Source: an uncultured Bacteroidia bacterium
GTDB taxonomy: Bacteria; Bacteroidota; Bacteroidia; NS11-12g; UBA955
Direction of reading: 5' to 3'
Length of the DNA: 35,853 nt
NCBI GenBank assembly: GCA_938086785.1
Contig: CALKCM010000006.1
Span: 1-35,853 of the forward strand
Shown here piece after piece: positions 13,626 through 23,830 of this stretch. The position numbers and the translations under genes are program-made. The notes under the pieces were generated by a model. It did no database searches and was not told the origin of the DNA. It saw nothing but the letters and a program-made list of their open reading frames with translations. How positions within the stretch are numbered: the first letter of the stretch is position 1; each line of letters opens with the position of its first letter.

Positions 13626-15053
13626 TTAATCAATCTTGCGCTTAATATTCTCATTCGCGGCCAATTTATCTAAAAACAGGAGTGCGGGTTCTAATACATT
13701 CGGCACTTCTCCATCCAATATTGCAGAACGCGCTGCATCTTTCAGCATTCCAATCTCTCTCGGATTTTTTATTTGGTAGCGTTCCATAATATGGGTTCCA
13801 TTAACCACTGGTTGCCAATTTCTTAAATTATCCCTCTCAATAACATCAGCAACCTTTTCGGCCACCGTATCAAGGTTCGCCAAGAAGCGCTTTACTTTAG
13901 CTTCATTCTTACTGGTAATATCTGCCCGACAAAGGGTAAGCAAATCATCCAAATGATCTCCGGCATCTACAATTAAGCGACGCACTGCAGAATCTGTAAC
14001 GGTTTCTTTAGTCAATGCAATAGGTCTCAGATGAAGTCGCACGAGAGATTCCACGTACTTCATTTTTTCATCCAATGGCAAGCGCAGCCTCCTAAATATT
14101 TTTTTAACCCACCGAGAGCCTAAATCTTCATGCCCATGAAAAGTCCATCCATGCCCTTCCTCAAACCTTTTTGTAGGGGGTTTAGCTATATCGTGCATGA
14201 TGGCAGACCATCGCAACCATAAATTATCTGTGTTAGGACAAATATTATCTAATACTTGCAGAGTATGATAGAAGTTATCCTTATGACCTTGGCCATTTCT
14301 CACTTCTACTCCTTTAAGCCTTACTAATTCAGGAAAAATGATTTTCAAGAGGCCTGTCATTTCCATCAACTTGAAAGCTAAGCTCGGTTTATCGGCCATA
14401 ATCATCCCATTAATTTCCTCTATAATGCGTTCTGCTGAAATAATCTTTATGCGATCTGAGTAATCGGTAATGGCCTTCATCACTTCATCACTCAATCTAA
14501 AGCCAAAACGGGCCGCAAAGCGAATCGCTCGTAGCATTCGCAAAGGATCATCATCAAAAGTAATTTTAGGATCTAGGGGAGTTTGAATTAACTTTTGCTT
14601 TATGTGTTCCATGCCACCAAATGGATCTATAACTTCGCCCAAAGTATCTTTATTCAGGCTAATATACATGGCATTGATGGTGAAATCTCTGCGCTTTTGA
14701 TCATCATCCAAGGTTCCATCCTCAACCATGGGGTTTCTGCTATCTCGATTATAACTCTCCTTACGCGCACCAACAAATTCCAGAATCCAATCTTCATATT
14801 TTACTTGTGCAGTGCCAAAATTTTTGAAATATGCGGTTCGAACGCCTTCCCCTAATTCGCCACTGAGCGCCTGGGCAAATTCAATCCCCTTCCCCAATAC
14901 CACTATATCTAAATCCTTGCTTTCTCGTTCAAGAAAAATATCGCGCACAAAACCACCTACTATGTAGGTTTCTATATTTAATTTTTCCGCTAAGTCGGCG
15001 ACTTTCCGTACAATTGGAATTTGTAAAACATCTTCTATCGCCAACGATTGCAT
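13626..15053 (-). CDS. cca: CCA tRNA nucleotidyltransferase with HD domain
   Basis: The 475-residue protein has the class II nucleotidyltransferase core: GGFVRDIFL (33-41), KDLDIVV with the catalytic Asp pair, and RRDFTINAMY. The tRNA-binding region carries RMLRAIRFAARFGF. An HD phosphohydrolase domain follows (WSAIMHDIAKPP) with downstream helices. The enzyme adds or repairs the CCA tail of tRNAs in the cytoplasm; the HD domain can carry phosphatase/phosphodiesterase activity. It is divergent from the membrane protein to its right, with only a few bases between coding regions. A TAATTTTG element at 15062-15069 ends 8 bases before its ATG. Confidence 0.95.
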   Translation of the reverse strand: MQSLAIEDVLQIPIVRKVADLAEKLNIETYIVGGFVRDIFLERESKDLDIVVLGKGIEFAQALSGELGEGVRTAYFKNFGTAQVKYEDWILEFVGARKESYNRDSRNPMVEDGTLDDDQKRRDFTINAMYISLNKDTLGEVIDPFGGMEHIKQKLIQTPLDPKITFDDDPLRMLRAIRFAARFGFRLSDEVMKAITDYSDRIKIISAERIIEEINGMIMADKPSLAFKLMEMTGLLKIIFPELVRLKGVEVRNGQGHKDNFYHTLQVLDNICPNTDNLWLRWSAIMHDIAKPPTKRFEEGHGWTFHGHEDLGSRWVKKIFRRLRLPLDEKMKYVESLVRLHLRPIALTKETVTDSAVRRLIVDAGDHLDDLLTLCRADITSKNEAKVKRFLANLDTVAEKVADVIERDNLRNWQPVVNGTHIMERYQIKNPREIGMLKDAARSAILDGEVPNVLEPALLFLDKLAANENIKRKID

Positions 15054-15060
15054 AACTTTG
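15053..15060 (+). promoter_or_regulatory. TAnnTTTG -7 element for the membrane-protein gene
   Basis: The sequence TAACTTTG includes the TTG at 15058 that would otherwise serve as an upstream start codon. A transcript from here could not be translated from that TTG, which favours the start at 15103. The element overlaps the cca start codon on the other strand. Confidence 0.5.
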
Positions 15061-15061
15061 G

Positions 15062-15069
15062 CAAAATTA
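15062..15069 (-). promoter_or_regulatory. TAnnTTTG -7 element of cca
   Basis: On the minus strand this reads TAATTTTG, ending 8 bases before the cca ATG at 15053. It lies directly beside the opposing TAACTTTG at 15053-15060, so the two promoters are face to face and mutually overlapping. Confidence 0.55.
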
Positions 15070-15102
15070 GTTCATTTTTGCTCCACCCTTAAAGAAGAAC
15101 CA

Positions 15103-16527
15103 TTGAATTTAAAGGCAATCATAAAAAAGAATTCCATCCCTACCTTCATAGGTATATATGTTCTTTTTTTGTGGTTGTTACCCAACCACAATCAAAGTGG
15201 CGATGCCTATGGCTATGCCTTCAGCATGGAAAGCGGCAACTATTTAACCAGCCCACATCATTTATTATACAATTGGCTCGGGTATAGCATTACTCAAATC
15301 TTCCCGGGAAAAGCAATGATCATGATGCTTAAAATTAATGGGTTACTCATGGGATTGAGCTTACTCATTTTAAATAAGATCCTTTCTCAATCAACGGATA
15401 GAAAATTGGCGTTCGCGCTTACTATTTTTTGTGCTTCGTGCTTTGCGAGTCTTCGTTTTTCTTCGTTAAACGAGACCTATGTTGTTCCTCTTTTCTTTGG
15501 CTTACTGGGGTCGTGGTTCTTGCTTAAAAGAGCAGTTACTTGGAAGAATTTAATTATTGGCTTTGGCTCCTTGGTTCTATCCGTATTATTTCATCAAATA
15601 CATATCTTTTGGTTATTATCCTGGGGAATCATTTATTCTCTCCAGTCGAGGTCTGCATTCATAAGCTTCTTGTTATCCGGGCTCGCCATTCTTGCCATTT
15701 ATTTAGGATTTGCTTCTAATGCTCAGCTAAGCCTTTGGAATTTTATTACTGAGGATGTACAGAATGGATTGGTTGCCACTCATATGGGGCCAGAACATTT
15801 TATTTTCACTGGAATAAATAGTATCCGAACATTGATTCAAGTTCACGGCAATGTTTTCTTATTACTCCATTTATATCCTGTTCTTTGGTTACTGCCTCTC
15901 CTATTACTAGGTGCAATTATACTTTTCTTTAGGTTCAGGAAGAGTACAAAGCATGTATGGATTTTAGATTCAGGCCTTGGAAAATCAGCAATGCTCGCAT
16001 TTATTCTTCACTTTTTATGGGTGATTTATAGCATGGGAAATGCTGAATTTATGCTTATACTTCCTTTTTTAGGGCTTATTGCATTTGGGAAATACTTGCG
16101 ATTTTCTGCTAAATCATGGACGCTCCTTGCCGCAGGCATTGGCATATGGAATATTGGGTTTCACGTAATACCAAAAAACATATTAAATGATCATAAGAAT
16201 GAAGAAATTCGAGTTTGGCTTTTGAACAAGAATGCCAAATATTTTATAGCGCATGACCGAACGGAGTTTACCAATTATATGGATTGGAAAAACACCTGTG
16301 AGGGTAAAGAAAAAAGCATAGAGATTTGGGATTACTCGAAGGATTGCGACTTGATAAATACAAAACATCATTCAAGGATTTATACGAATAGGTATAATTA
16401 CCCGAAAACATTTAACCGGCGTGCAATTCAAGAAAGTGGCATAAGTAAAGAAATGAATCTAAAATATAAAATATCGGATAGCTTAGAAACCTGGAGAGGC
16501 TTAATATATCTAGGTCAATTAAAATAA
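15103..16527 (+). CDS. Polytopic membrane protein, possible GT-C-type glycosyltransferase
   Basis: The 474-residue protein has about ten hydrophobic segments in residues 10-360 and a soluble C-terminal domain of about 110 residues. After the first membrane segment the loop contains SGDAYGYAFSMESGNYLTSP, an Asp in the position where GT-C enzymes keep their catalytic acid, followed by HHLLYNWLGY. This recalls lipid-linked-sugar transferases of the envelope, but no signature is decisive. The frame is open from a TTG at 15058, but that codon is part of the TAACTTTG promoter element. The TTG at 15103 (MNLKAIIKKN) puts basic residues before the first membrane span and is preferred. Confidence 0.75.
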   Translation: MNLKAIIKKNSIPTFIGIYVLFLWLLPNHNQSGDAYGYAFSMESGNYLTSPHHLLYNWLGYSITQIFPGKAMIMMLKINGLLMGLSLLILNKILSQSTDRKLAFALTIFCASCFASLRFSSLNETYVVPLFFGLLGSWFLLKRAVTWKNLIIGFGSLVLSVLFHQIHIFWLLSWGIIYSLQSRSAFISFLLSGLAILAIYLGFASNAQLSLWNFITEDVQNGLVATHMGPEHFIFTGINSIRTLIQVHGNVFLLLHLYPVLWLLPLLLLGAIILFFRFRKSTKHVWILDSGLGKSAMLAFILHFLWVIYSMGNAEFMLILPFLGLIAFGKYLRFSAKSWTLLAAGIGIWNIGFHVIPKNILNDHKNEEIRVWLLNKNAKYFIAHDRTEFTNYMDWKNTCEGKEKSIEIWDYSKDCDLINTKHHSRIYTNRYNYPKTFNRRAIQESGISKEMNLKYKISDSLETWRGLIYLGQLK

Positions 16528-16596
16528 GTATCCTTGGTTGAAGGGATTGCGATGAATAAATTTTAAAATTTACCTTAATACAAATCAAACTAATTA

Positions 16597-16624
16597 AAAA
16601 GGCCACTCATTGGAGTGGCCTTTT
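16597..16624. terminator. Bidirectional terminator between the membrane protein and groEL
   Basis: The arms 16597-16608 and 16613-16624 (AAAAGGCCACTC/GAGTGGCCTTTT) form a 12-bp stem with a 4-base loop, flanked by A-run and T-run. It can end the plus-strand gene at 16527 and the minus-strand groESL transcript at 16668. Confidence 0.88.
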
Positions 16625-16667
16625 CTAAAAGATCAAAAGATCTTTATAAAGTTAACGGGCAAATGAC

Positions 16668-18326
<1,659 letters not shown>

Positions 18327-18331
18327 TTAAA

Positions 18332-18607
18332 TTAAACAATTGCGAAAATATCGCTTTCTCTCATAATTAGATACTCGCCTCCATCTACTGAAAGTTCTGT
18401 ACCTGCATATTTTCCATACAAAACGGTATCTCCATCTTTAACTGTCATTGGCTCATCGGCTTTTCCGGGCCCAACTGCTACAACTTTTCCTTTCATCGGC
18501 TTTTCTTTCGCCGTATCTGGAATATAAATTCCACTTGCCGTTTGCGTTTCAGCTTCTAATGGCTGAATCAAAACTCTATCTGATAATGGTTTTACTTGTA
18601 CTGACAT
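18332..18607 (-). CDS. groS: Co-chaperonin GroES
   Basis: The 91-residue protein is a normal Gro[22 protein letters not shown] at the start, the mobile loop around residues 20-33, [11 protein letters not shown], and [14 protein letters not shown]. Seven subunits cap the GroEL ring. It is the first gene of the groESL operon. I looked upstream (18608-18700) for a CIRCE operator or a TAnnTTTG element and saw neither, so the heat-shock promoter is not evident by eye. Confidence 0.98.
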   Translation of the reverse strand: MSVQVKPLSDRVLIQPLEAETQTASGIYIPDTAKEKPMKGKVVAVGPGKADEPMTVKDGDTVLYGKYAGTELSVDGGEYLIMRESDIFAIV

Positions 18608-18835
18608 ATTCTATCTTGTGTTCTTTTATGTTTGTACTCTCATAAGTCATATAGTATGCCATTACCTTACATTCTGCCATTTAGGCAGTGATATGAATGA
18701 GGACATAGAACGAACCTTTACAAGGCCATTTCCAAGCAGGGAATCCAAAATAAATGTTTTCTTTAGGACATAGAAGAAAGACAACACAAGGAATCGGACA
18801 TTCCTTCTTCAAGTAGATTCGTCCCAAAGGAAAAA

Positions 18836-19288
18836 TTACTTCTTAAATTGCTGTCTAAATTTAGGCAACACCCATAAAAAGCCAAAAGCCTGAGCGCCTT
18901 CCTTAGTATGAACAGCATGATGCAGGTGATGCGTTTGACGCATGGCATGAAAATAAGCCAATTTAGCCTTTTTAAGGGCTTTTACTCTTTGATGAACAAA
19001 AACATCGTGAACGAGAAAATAGGCCAGGCCATAAAGAGCAATTCCAAAACCGGCAAAGAAACGCCAGTCGAAATCTGGAGATCCCACCACGATTAACCAA
19101 ACCGATGGAATGGCGAACATTAATCCAAAAATATCATTGAGTTCAAAGGTTCCCTTTTGAGGCTCATGATGATCTCGATGCCAAACCCACAGAAAACCAT
19201 GCATGATATACTTATGTGTAAACCAAGCTACGCCCTCCATTAAAGCAAAAAAACCGATGAGAACTAAACTATTTAGTAAACCATTCAT
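18836..19288 (-). CDS. crtZ: Carotenoid (beta-carotene) 3-hydroxylase, CrtZ type
   Basis: From the ATG at 19288 the protein has 150 residues, normal for CrtZ. Membrane-embedded histidine clusters that bind the di-iron centre are visible: HKYIMH, HRDHH, FVHQR with a preceding His, and HHLHHAVH. It hydroxylates beta-carotene to zeaxanthin in the inner membrane, in line with the yellow pigments common in flavobacteria. The longer frame to 19333 runs through a TATTTTTG element at 19309-19316, so the shorter start is favoured. No other crt gene lies in the window. A fatty-acid hydroxylase of the same superfamily is the main alternative. Confidence 0.9.
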   Translation of the reverse strand: MNGLLNSLVLIGFFALMEGVAWFTHKYIMHGFLWVWHRDHHEPQKGTFELNDIFGLMFAIPSVWLIVVGSPDFDWRFFAGFGIALYGLAYFLVHDVFVHQRVKALKKAKLAYFHAMRQTHHLHHAVHTKEGAQAFGFLWVLPKFRQQFKK

Positions 19289-19308
19289 ATGCAGATAACA
19301 TTCCAATG

Positions 19309-19316
19309 CAAAAATA
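19309..19316 (-). promoter_or_regulatory. TAnnTTTG -7 element of crtZ
   Basis: On the minus strand this reads TATTTTTG, ending 20 bases before the ATG at 19288. It lies inside the longer reading frame and therefore decides for the shorter protein. Confidence 0.5.
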
Positions 19317-19401
19317 GTTGTTGGGTTAAACATTTTTATCTCAATCTTTAACTATTATACACAAAACATCAGGGAACAGGTAAATATTCATTGTAAAATT
19401 A

Positions 19402-19409
19402 TACCTTTG
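19402..19409 (+). promoter_or_regulatory. TAnnTTTG -7 element of alkB
   Basis: The sequence TACCTTTG ends one base before a TTG (19411) and 7 bases before the ATG at 19417. The TTG would lie upstream of or at the expected transcript start, so the ATG is the likely initiator. Confidence 0.55.
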
Positions 19410-19416
19410 GTTGCCA

Positions 19417-20007
19417 ATGCAAAAAATCGTAGACTTGCTCTCTAGGGATGGGGAAGCCCGTTATTTCGGGCCCATTTTTGATTGCCAAAAAGTGCAAGAC
19501 TTTTATATTGTATTACTCGAAAAAATTAAATGGGAAAATGATGAGGTGGTGTTATTTGGAAAAAGGATAATAACTAAACGAAAAGTAGCATGGTATGCGC
19601 AAGAAGCACTTGAGTACACCTACTCCAATATAACCAAATCGGCAATACCCTTTACGAAAGAGCTTATTGAATTAAAAAAAATGACGGAAAAATATACGGG
19701 TGAAACCTATAATTCGTGTCTCCTAAATTTATATCACAATGGCTCTGAAGGAATGGGCTGGCATAGCGATGCGGAGAAGGAACTTAAGAGAAATGGGTCC
19801 ATCGCTTCGCTCAGTTTTGGTGCCGAACGTAAATTTGCGTTCAAACATAAAAGCAGTAAGGAAACTGTTTCTGTGCTTCTCGAGCAGGGCAGTCTTTTGG
19901 AAATGAGAGGAGAAACTCAATTGCATTGGCTGCATCGACTCCCGCCCACGAAAAAAATAGCTGAGCCGAGAATTAACTTAACGTTTAGAACGATTCAAAA
20001 AAGGTAG
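19417..20007 (+). CDS. alkB: AlkB-type 2-oxoglutarate/Fe(II) dioxygenase
   Basis: The 196-residue protein has the AlkB core. The iron ligands appear as HSD in GWHSDAEKEL and as a later His in LHWLHRLPPTKK. The 2-oxoglutarate-binding arginine sits in the closing EPRINLTFR. SLSFGAERKFAFKHK is the usual strand between them. Members repair alkylated bases in DNA or RNA by oxidative demethylation. The size fits the short AlkB/ALKBH2-like group. It is convergent with the metallo-hydrolase gene, with 15 bases between the stops and no clear terminator. Confidence 0.93.
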   Translation: MQKIVDLLSRDGEARYFGPIFDCQKVQDFYIVLLEKIKWENDEVVLFGKRIITKRKVAWYAQEALEYTYSNITKSAIPFTKELIELKKMTEKYTGETYNSCLLNLYHNGSEGMGWHSDAEKELKRNGSIASLSFGAERKFAFKHKSSKETVSVLLEQGSLLEMRGETQLHWLHRLPPTKKIAEPRINLTFRTIQKR

Positions 20008-20022
20008 CATTGTCTTTTTATT

Positions 20023-20937
20023 CTACAGAGAAATAAGCATGCCCTGCTGCGCCAGTTTAAACCCTTTATCTTTAATCATTTTTCGTTCAGGAGCCTTTGG
20101 GTTTAGCACAGGATTGGTGTGATTAAAATGGATGAAATGTATTTTTGATTTCTCAATTTCGGATAGCTTTTCAAACAGATTTAGGGATTCAGAAATTAAA
20201 GGGTGTGGGATTTCATCGATACTTCGCCCGGAAAGTTCATTGGCATTAAAAAAAGTACCATCAATAAAGGCTAGGTCCACTCCCTTAATTTCTTCAATAA
20301 TATTTAAACTCCACTTGGTCCATTTATCAATATCTGGAATAAATAGTATGGTTTTATTAGGACCTTTAATTTTATATCCTACCGTTTCAGAGAATTCATC
20401 TCGGTGCGGAACACGAACTGGAGTAACCCTTAATTGATCGTTTAAATCAATGCTAGAATCACTCGTCAACCTGGAAATAGCAATATTTCTTCTCTCATGC
20501 AATTGGCTCCAGGGTCCATTTTGCTTTAAAAATTGGGTCATGCGTGGCATGGCATATACGGGTACTTTTTTTGCATCCATGGCTTCTTTACCTAAGTACA
20601 TCAAACCCGTGTAATGGCCTATATGTGCATGAGTTAAAAATATCCCATCTGGAGTTTCTGTATGCTCAAATGGCGCTGCTTCATTTAACATTTTCATTTG
20701 AAATGTCATATCAGGACTGGCCTCAAACAAATAGGTCTCTTTATTTTTTGAATCTAAAATACCCAAAGCAGTAACAAGCCTCTTTCTGTTTTTATTTTTG
20801 TATAGCTCCTTGCAGCATTGTTTCTTACAAGCAATATGAGGCGAACCTGCATCTTGAATGGTGCCTAAAACAATAAGCTTAACACTTGATTGTGCTTGTG
20901 ATACCTCCTTATTTTGCTGGCATGAAAGTAAGCACAA
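20023..20937 (-). CDS. PqqB-like metallo-beta-lactamase-fold lipoprotein
   Basis: The protein has the metallo-beta-lactamase signature THAHIGHYTGL, a later HRDEF and PDID region, and an N-terminal DAGSPHIACKKQCCKEL motif resembling the Cys-rich zinc site of PqqB. No other PQQ genes are present, so it is a PqqB-like hydrolase rather than proven PqqB. The conventional TTG start at 20937 gives only MCLLSC before the lipidation Cys. The frame is open upstream to an ATC at 20967, giving IKNYLFTGLLLCLLSC, a complete lipoprotein signal. A CATATTTG element ends exactly 4 bases before that ATC, matching leaderless genes elsewhere in the window. Confidence 0.85.
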   Translation of the reverse strand: MCLLSCQQNKEVSQAQSSVKLIVLGTIQDAGSPHIACKKQCCKELYKNKNRKRLVTALGILDSKNKETYLFEASPDMTFQMKMLNEAAPFEHTETPDGIFLTHAHIGHYTGLMYLGKEAMDAKKVPVYAMPRMTQFLKQNGPWSQLHERRNIAISRLTSDSSIDLNDQLRVTPVRVPHRDEFSETVGYKIKGPNKTILFIPDIDKWTKWSLNIIEEIKGVDLAFIDGTFFNANELSGRSIDEIPHPLISESLNLFEKLSEIEKSKIHFIHFNHTNPVLNPKAPERKMIKDKGFKLAQQGMLISL

Positions 20938-20971
20938 CAGTAAACCTGTAAATAAATAATTTTTGATCTAG

Positions 20972-20979
20972 CAAATATG
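20972..20979 (-). promoter_or_regulatory. Near-consensus -7 element of the PqqB-like gene
   Basis: On the minus strand this reads CATATTTG, one mismatch from TAnnTTTG. It ends 4 bases before the ATC at 20967-20965, the same spacing seen at four plus-strand genes in this window. Confidence 0.4.
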
Positions 20980-21025
20980 GCTGGAAACCTTTTGAATCGC
21001 AAATGCAAAAAGCATAAGGTATAGT

Positions 21026-22771
21026 CTACCCTCTATTTTCTCCAATTTGCTGGCGCCACATGGCGTAGTACAAGCCTTTTTTATCGACAAGTTCATCGTG
21101 ATTTCCTTCTTCGACCACTTCTCCTTTTTCCAGTACATAAATAGTATCGGCATGCATAATGGTTCCCAAGCGGTGAGCAACTAATACATTTATACTATTT
21201 TGCTTATGGGATAGGTGTTTAATGGTCTCGGTAATTTCGGCCTCGGTAATGGAATCTAGCGCTGAGGTTGCTTCATCAAAAACCATCAAATTGGGATTTC
21301 GCAATAATGCACGTGCAATAGAAATACGCTGTTTTTCTCCACCAGAAACTTTAATACCACCCTCACCTATTTGAGTATTTAAGCCCTCTTCTGCTCTTTC
21401 CATGAGCGCATGTGCTGCCGATTTATCCAATACCTTCAGCAACTCTTCATCGCTGGCATCTGGCGCTACATATTGTAAATTCTCTTTAATGGTTCCACTG
21501 AATAACTGACTTTCTTGAGCCACCACACCTAACTGTTTTCTCAAGCTATCTTTAGCCACTTTATCATAGGAAACATTATTGTAGCTTATCATCCCCTCCA
21601 CTGGCTTATACAAGCCAATAAGGAGCTTAACCAAAGTGCTTTTTCCACTGCCACTTGGGCCAACAAAAGCCACCGTCTTCCCTCTTTTTAAACTCACATT
21701 TATTTGGCTCAAAGCCCTCTGACTGGAGCTGTTATGCTTAAAAGAAACATTTTTAAATTCAATACTCTCCAGTTCGCTTAGTTCCACAGCATCTGAATCA
21801 TCTAGCTCCACGGGTTTTTTCATGAGTTCATCGTACTTACTTAAGGATACTTCTGCCTCCCGATAGGCTTGTATAAAAGTACCCAGCTGTTGCAATGGGT
21901 TAAAAATAAAAAAAGTGTAAAACAAGAATTGGATATACATTCCTGGAGTTATTTTTTGGGTAAAAACCATCCAGCTTAAAAAAAGGAGAATGGTATTTCT
22001 CATAAAATTAACAATGGTTCCTTGCGTAAATTCTAAGGTTCGCACCCGCTTTACCTTCCTTAATTCCAGTCCCAAAATACTCATCGTATTTCGTCCAATC
22101 CTCTTTATTTCTTGAGCCACTAAACCCAAACTTTTAATGAGTTCAATATTTCGCAAACTCTCGGTGGTAGTGCCTGCCAGTTGAGCAGTTTCAACCACGA
22201 TGGTTTTTTGAATATTCTTTATCTTCCTACTTAAGATGGAACTGCTGATTGCCACAACTACCATAGAAAGAGCAAACATGACAGTAATAAACCAATGAAT
22301 GCTAATTGAAACAATAAATACAAAGACAACCCCAACAACTGAAGTGTAGAGCAAACCAATCCCTAATTTTAAAATTTTCTCTGTGTCCGCACGTACTTTT
22401 TGTAAAATATTTAAGGTTTCGCCACTTCGGGTGTCCTCAAATAAAGCATAAGGCATGTCCAAGGTATGTTTAACCCCTTCCATAAATATCTCTGCTCCAC
22501 TTTTTTGGATAGCTACATTTAAAAAGTAGTCTTGCAAGTTTTTTGCAATTCTACTTACCATGGCCACACCAATGCCAATCATTAGCCAAGTACCGACGCC
22601 CCATAAAAACTCATTTTGACTGTAGGAGTCGAACTTCATCAAATATTTATCGAGAATATTTCTTCCCACCCAGGGATCTAACATAGAAAATACCTGGTTT
22701 ATTGTAGCTAAAACCATGGAGAGGATAATTAATCCCCTTTGTTTCCTCACAAAAATTAAAAGTGTTTTCAA
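21026..22771 (-). CDS. ABC transporter, fused permease and ATPase (MsbA-like exporter)
   Basis: The 581-residue half-transporter has six hydrophobic segments in residues 1-310 and a complete nucleotide-binding domain: Walker A GPSGSGKSTLVKLL, Q-loop VVAQESQLFSG, signature VSGGEKQRISIARALL, Walker B LMVFDEATSALDS and H-loop LVAHRLGT. It acts as a homodimer or with a partner in the inner membrane, exporting lipids, drugs or peptides; substrate cannot be read. The start is a TTG (MKTLLIFVRKQRG) with a TAAATTTG element at 22791-22798, 19 bases upstream. No peptidase C39 or C-terminal extension is present. Confidence 0.93.
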   Translation of the reverse strand: MKTLLIFVRKQRGLIILSMVLATINQVFSMLDPWVGRNILDKYLMKFDSYSQNEFLWGVGTWLMIGIGVAMVSRIAKNLQDYFLNVAIQKSGAEIFMEGVKHTLDMPYALFEDTRSGETLNILQKVRADTEKILKLGIGLLYTSVVGVVFVFIVSISIHWFITVMFALSMVVVAISSSILSRKIKNIQKTIVVETAQLAGTTTESLRNIELIKSLGLVAQEIKRIGRNTMSILGLELRKVKRVRTLEFTQGTIVNFMRNTILLFLSWMVFTQKITPGMYIQFLFYTFFIFNPLQQLGTFIQAYREAEVSLSKYDELMKKPVELDDSDAVELSELESIEFKNVSFKHNSSSQRALSQINVSLKRGKTVAFVGPSGSGKSTLVKLLIGLYKPVEGMISYNNVSYDKVAKDSLRKQLGVVAQESQLFSGTIKENLQYVAPDASDEELLKVLDKSAAHALMERAEEGLNTQIGEGGIKVSGGEKQRISIARALLRNPNLMVFDEATSALDSITEAEITETIKHLSHKQNSINVLVAHRLGTIMHADTIYVLEKGEVVEEGNHDELVDKKGLYYAMWRQQIGENRG

Positions 22772-22790
22772 ACTACTAAACTTTAGAATA

Positions 22791-22798
22791 CAAATTTA
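22791..22798 (-). promoter_or_regulatory. TAnnTTTG -7 element of the ABC exporter
   Basis: On the minus strand this reads TAAATTTG, ending 19 bases before the TTG start at 22771. Confidence 0.5.
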
Positions 22799-22825
22799 AG
22801 GCTAAAACCACCATAAGCAGAAAGC

Positions 22826-23830
22826 CTACCGTTTTTCTCTGTTTAATTTATTGAGGGCTTTACGCCATTTCGAGGCATTCCTCAGATGCTCTCCATAAGA
22901 TTTTGCAAAGTTGTGATACCCACTAAAATCATCCTTAGCACAAAAATATAAATAGTTATGCTTAACATAATTAAGAACCGCCTCAATGGCTTGGGGATGA
23001 GGAATACAAATTGGACCGGGAGGTAAACCCACATTTTTATAGGTATTATACCTCGAATCTACCCTTAAATCTGACTTAAATACTCGACCACTTTTTCCTT
23101 TGGCAAAGTTTATGGTTGGATCAGCACCCAAAGGCATTCCTATTCTAAGACGATTTATATAAACACCCACAATGCTCTCAAATTCATCCGTTTTATGGCT
23201 TTCTTTTGTTGCAATACTGGCAATACTAACTACTTCTAGTTTCGAAAACCCTTGCGCCTGCGCCTTGGATAATCGTTCCTCATTCCAAAATTTATCATGA
23301 GCGGCCTTCATCTTTTCCAGGAATATAGAAAGGTCTGACTTTACATAAAACTCATATGAATTTGGGATAAATAAGGACTGCCAATTATACCGATCAATTC
23401 CAAAGGCAGAAAGAACCAGATCGTTCTGCATAGCGGATTTAAATTCATCCACACCAACCTCAATTTTACTGCTTACCGATTTAGCTAATTGCTCTAAATT
23501 ATATTCAGGATTTATAACCACATTGCGCGTTTGGTACCTGTTGGCTTTTAAATATTTAATAAGACCCCAGAGGTCTTTCCCTTTTTTTACTTCTACAAAA
23601 CAAGGATTTACCTGAGAATAACCCAATCGTTCTGCCCAGATTTTAAAGTTCGCTTTATCTTCTAATTGAGCCTTTGATTCCAAGTGGTTAGCTAAGGAGT
23701 CTAGCGTCCAATCCCCTCTAACCCTAAAAGCAGCATTTTTCTCAATTACAGATGTTTTAAGTTGTGCATACATCCATGCAGAAATACCAAAACCAACTGC
23801 GAGCAATATTCTAATAAACTTTTTAAGCAT
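22826..23830 (-). CDS. mltG: Endolytic peptidoglycan transglycosylase MltG
   Basis: The protein is about 334 residues with an N-terminal membrane segment (ILLAVGFGISAWMYA) and the YceG/MltG catalytic domain. The catalytic Glu is in SIASIATKESHKTDE (about E210), followed by VYINRLRIGMPLGADPT, YNTYKNVGLPPGPICIP and YFCAKDDFSGYHNFAKSYGEH. It cuts nascent glycan strands in the periplasm, setting their length. The frame also opens from a TTG at 23839; the ATG at 23830 is preferred. Its start overlaps the end of mtaB by 8 bases, so they are coupled. Confidence 0.92.
   Translation of the reverse strand: MLKKFIRILLAVGFGISAWMYAQLKTSVIEKNAAFRVRGDWTLDSLANHLESKAQLEDKANFKIWAERLGYSQVNPCFVEVKKGKDLWGLIKYLKANRYQTRNVVINPEYNLEQLAKSVSSKIEVGVDEFKSAMQNDLVLSAFGIDRYNWQSLFIPNSYEFYVKSDLSIFLEKMKAAHDKFWNEERLSKAQAQGFSKLEVVSIASIATKESHKTDEFESIVGVYINRLRIGMPLGADPTINFAKGKSGRVFKSDLRVDSRYNTYKNVGLPPGPICIPHPQAIEAVLNYVKHNYLYFCAKDDFSGYHNFAKSYGEHLRNASKWRKALNKLNREKR

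Noticed and set aside
18608..18835. Possible CIRCE operator or small gene between groES and crtZ
   Set aside because: No TTAGCACTC/GAGTGCTAA repeat is visible, and the only short ATG frame (about 26 codons) has no supporting features.
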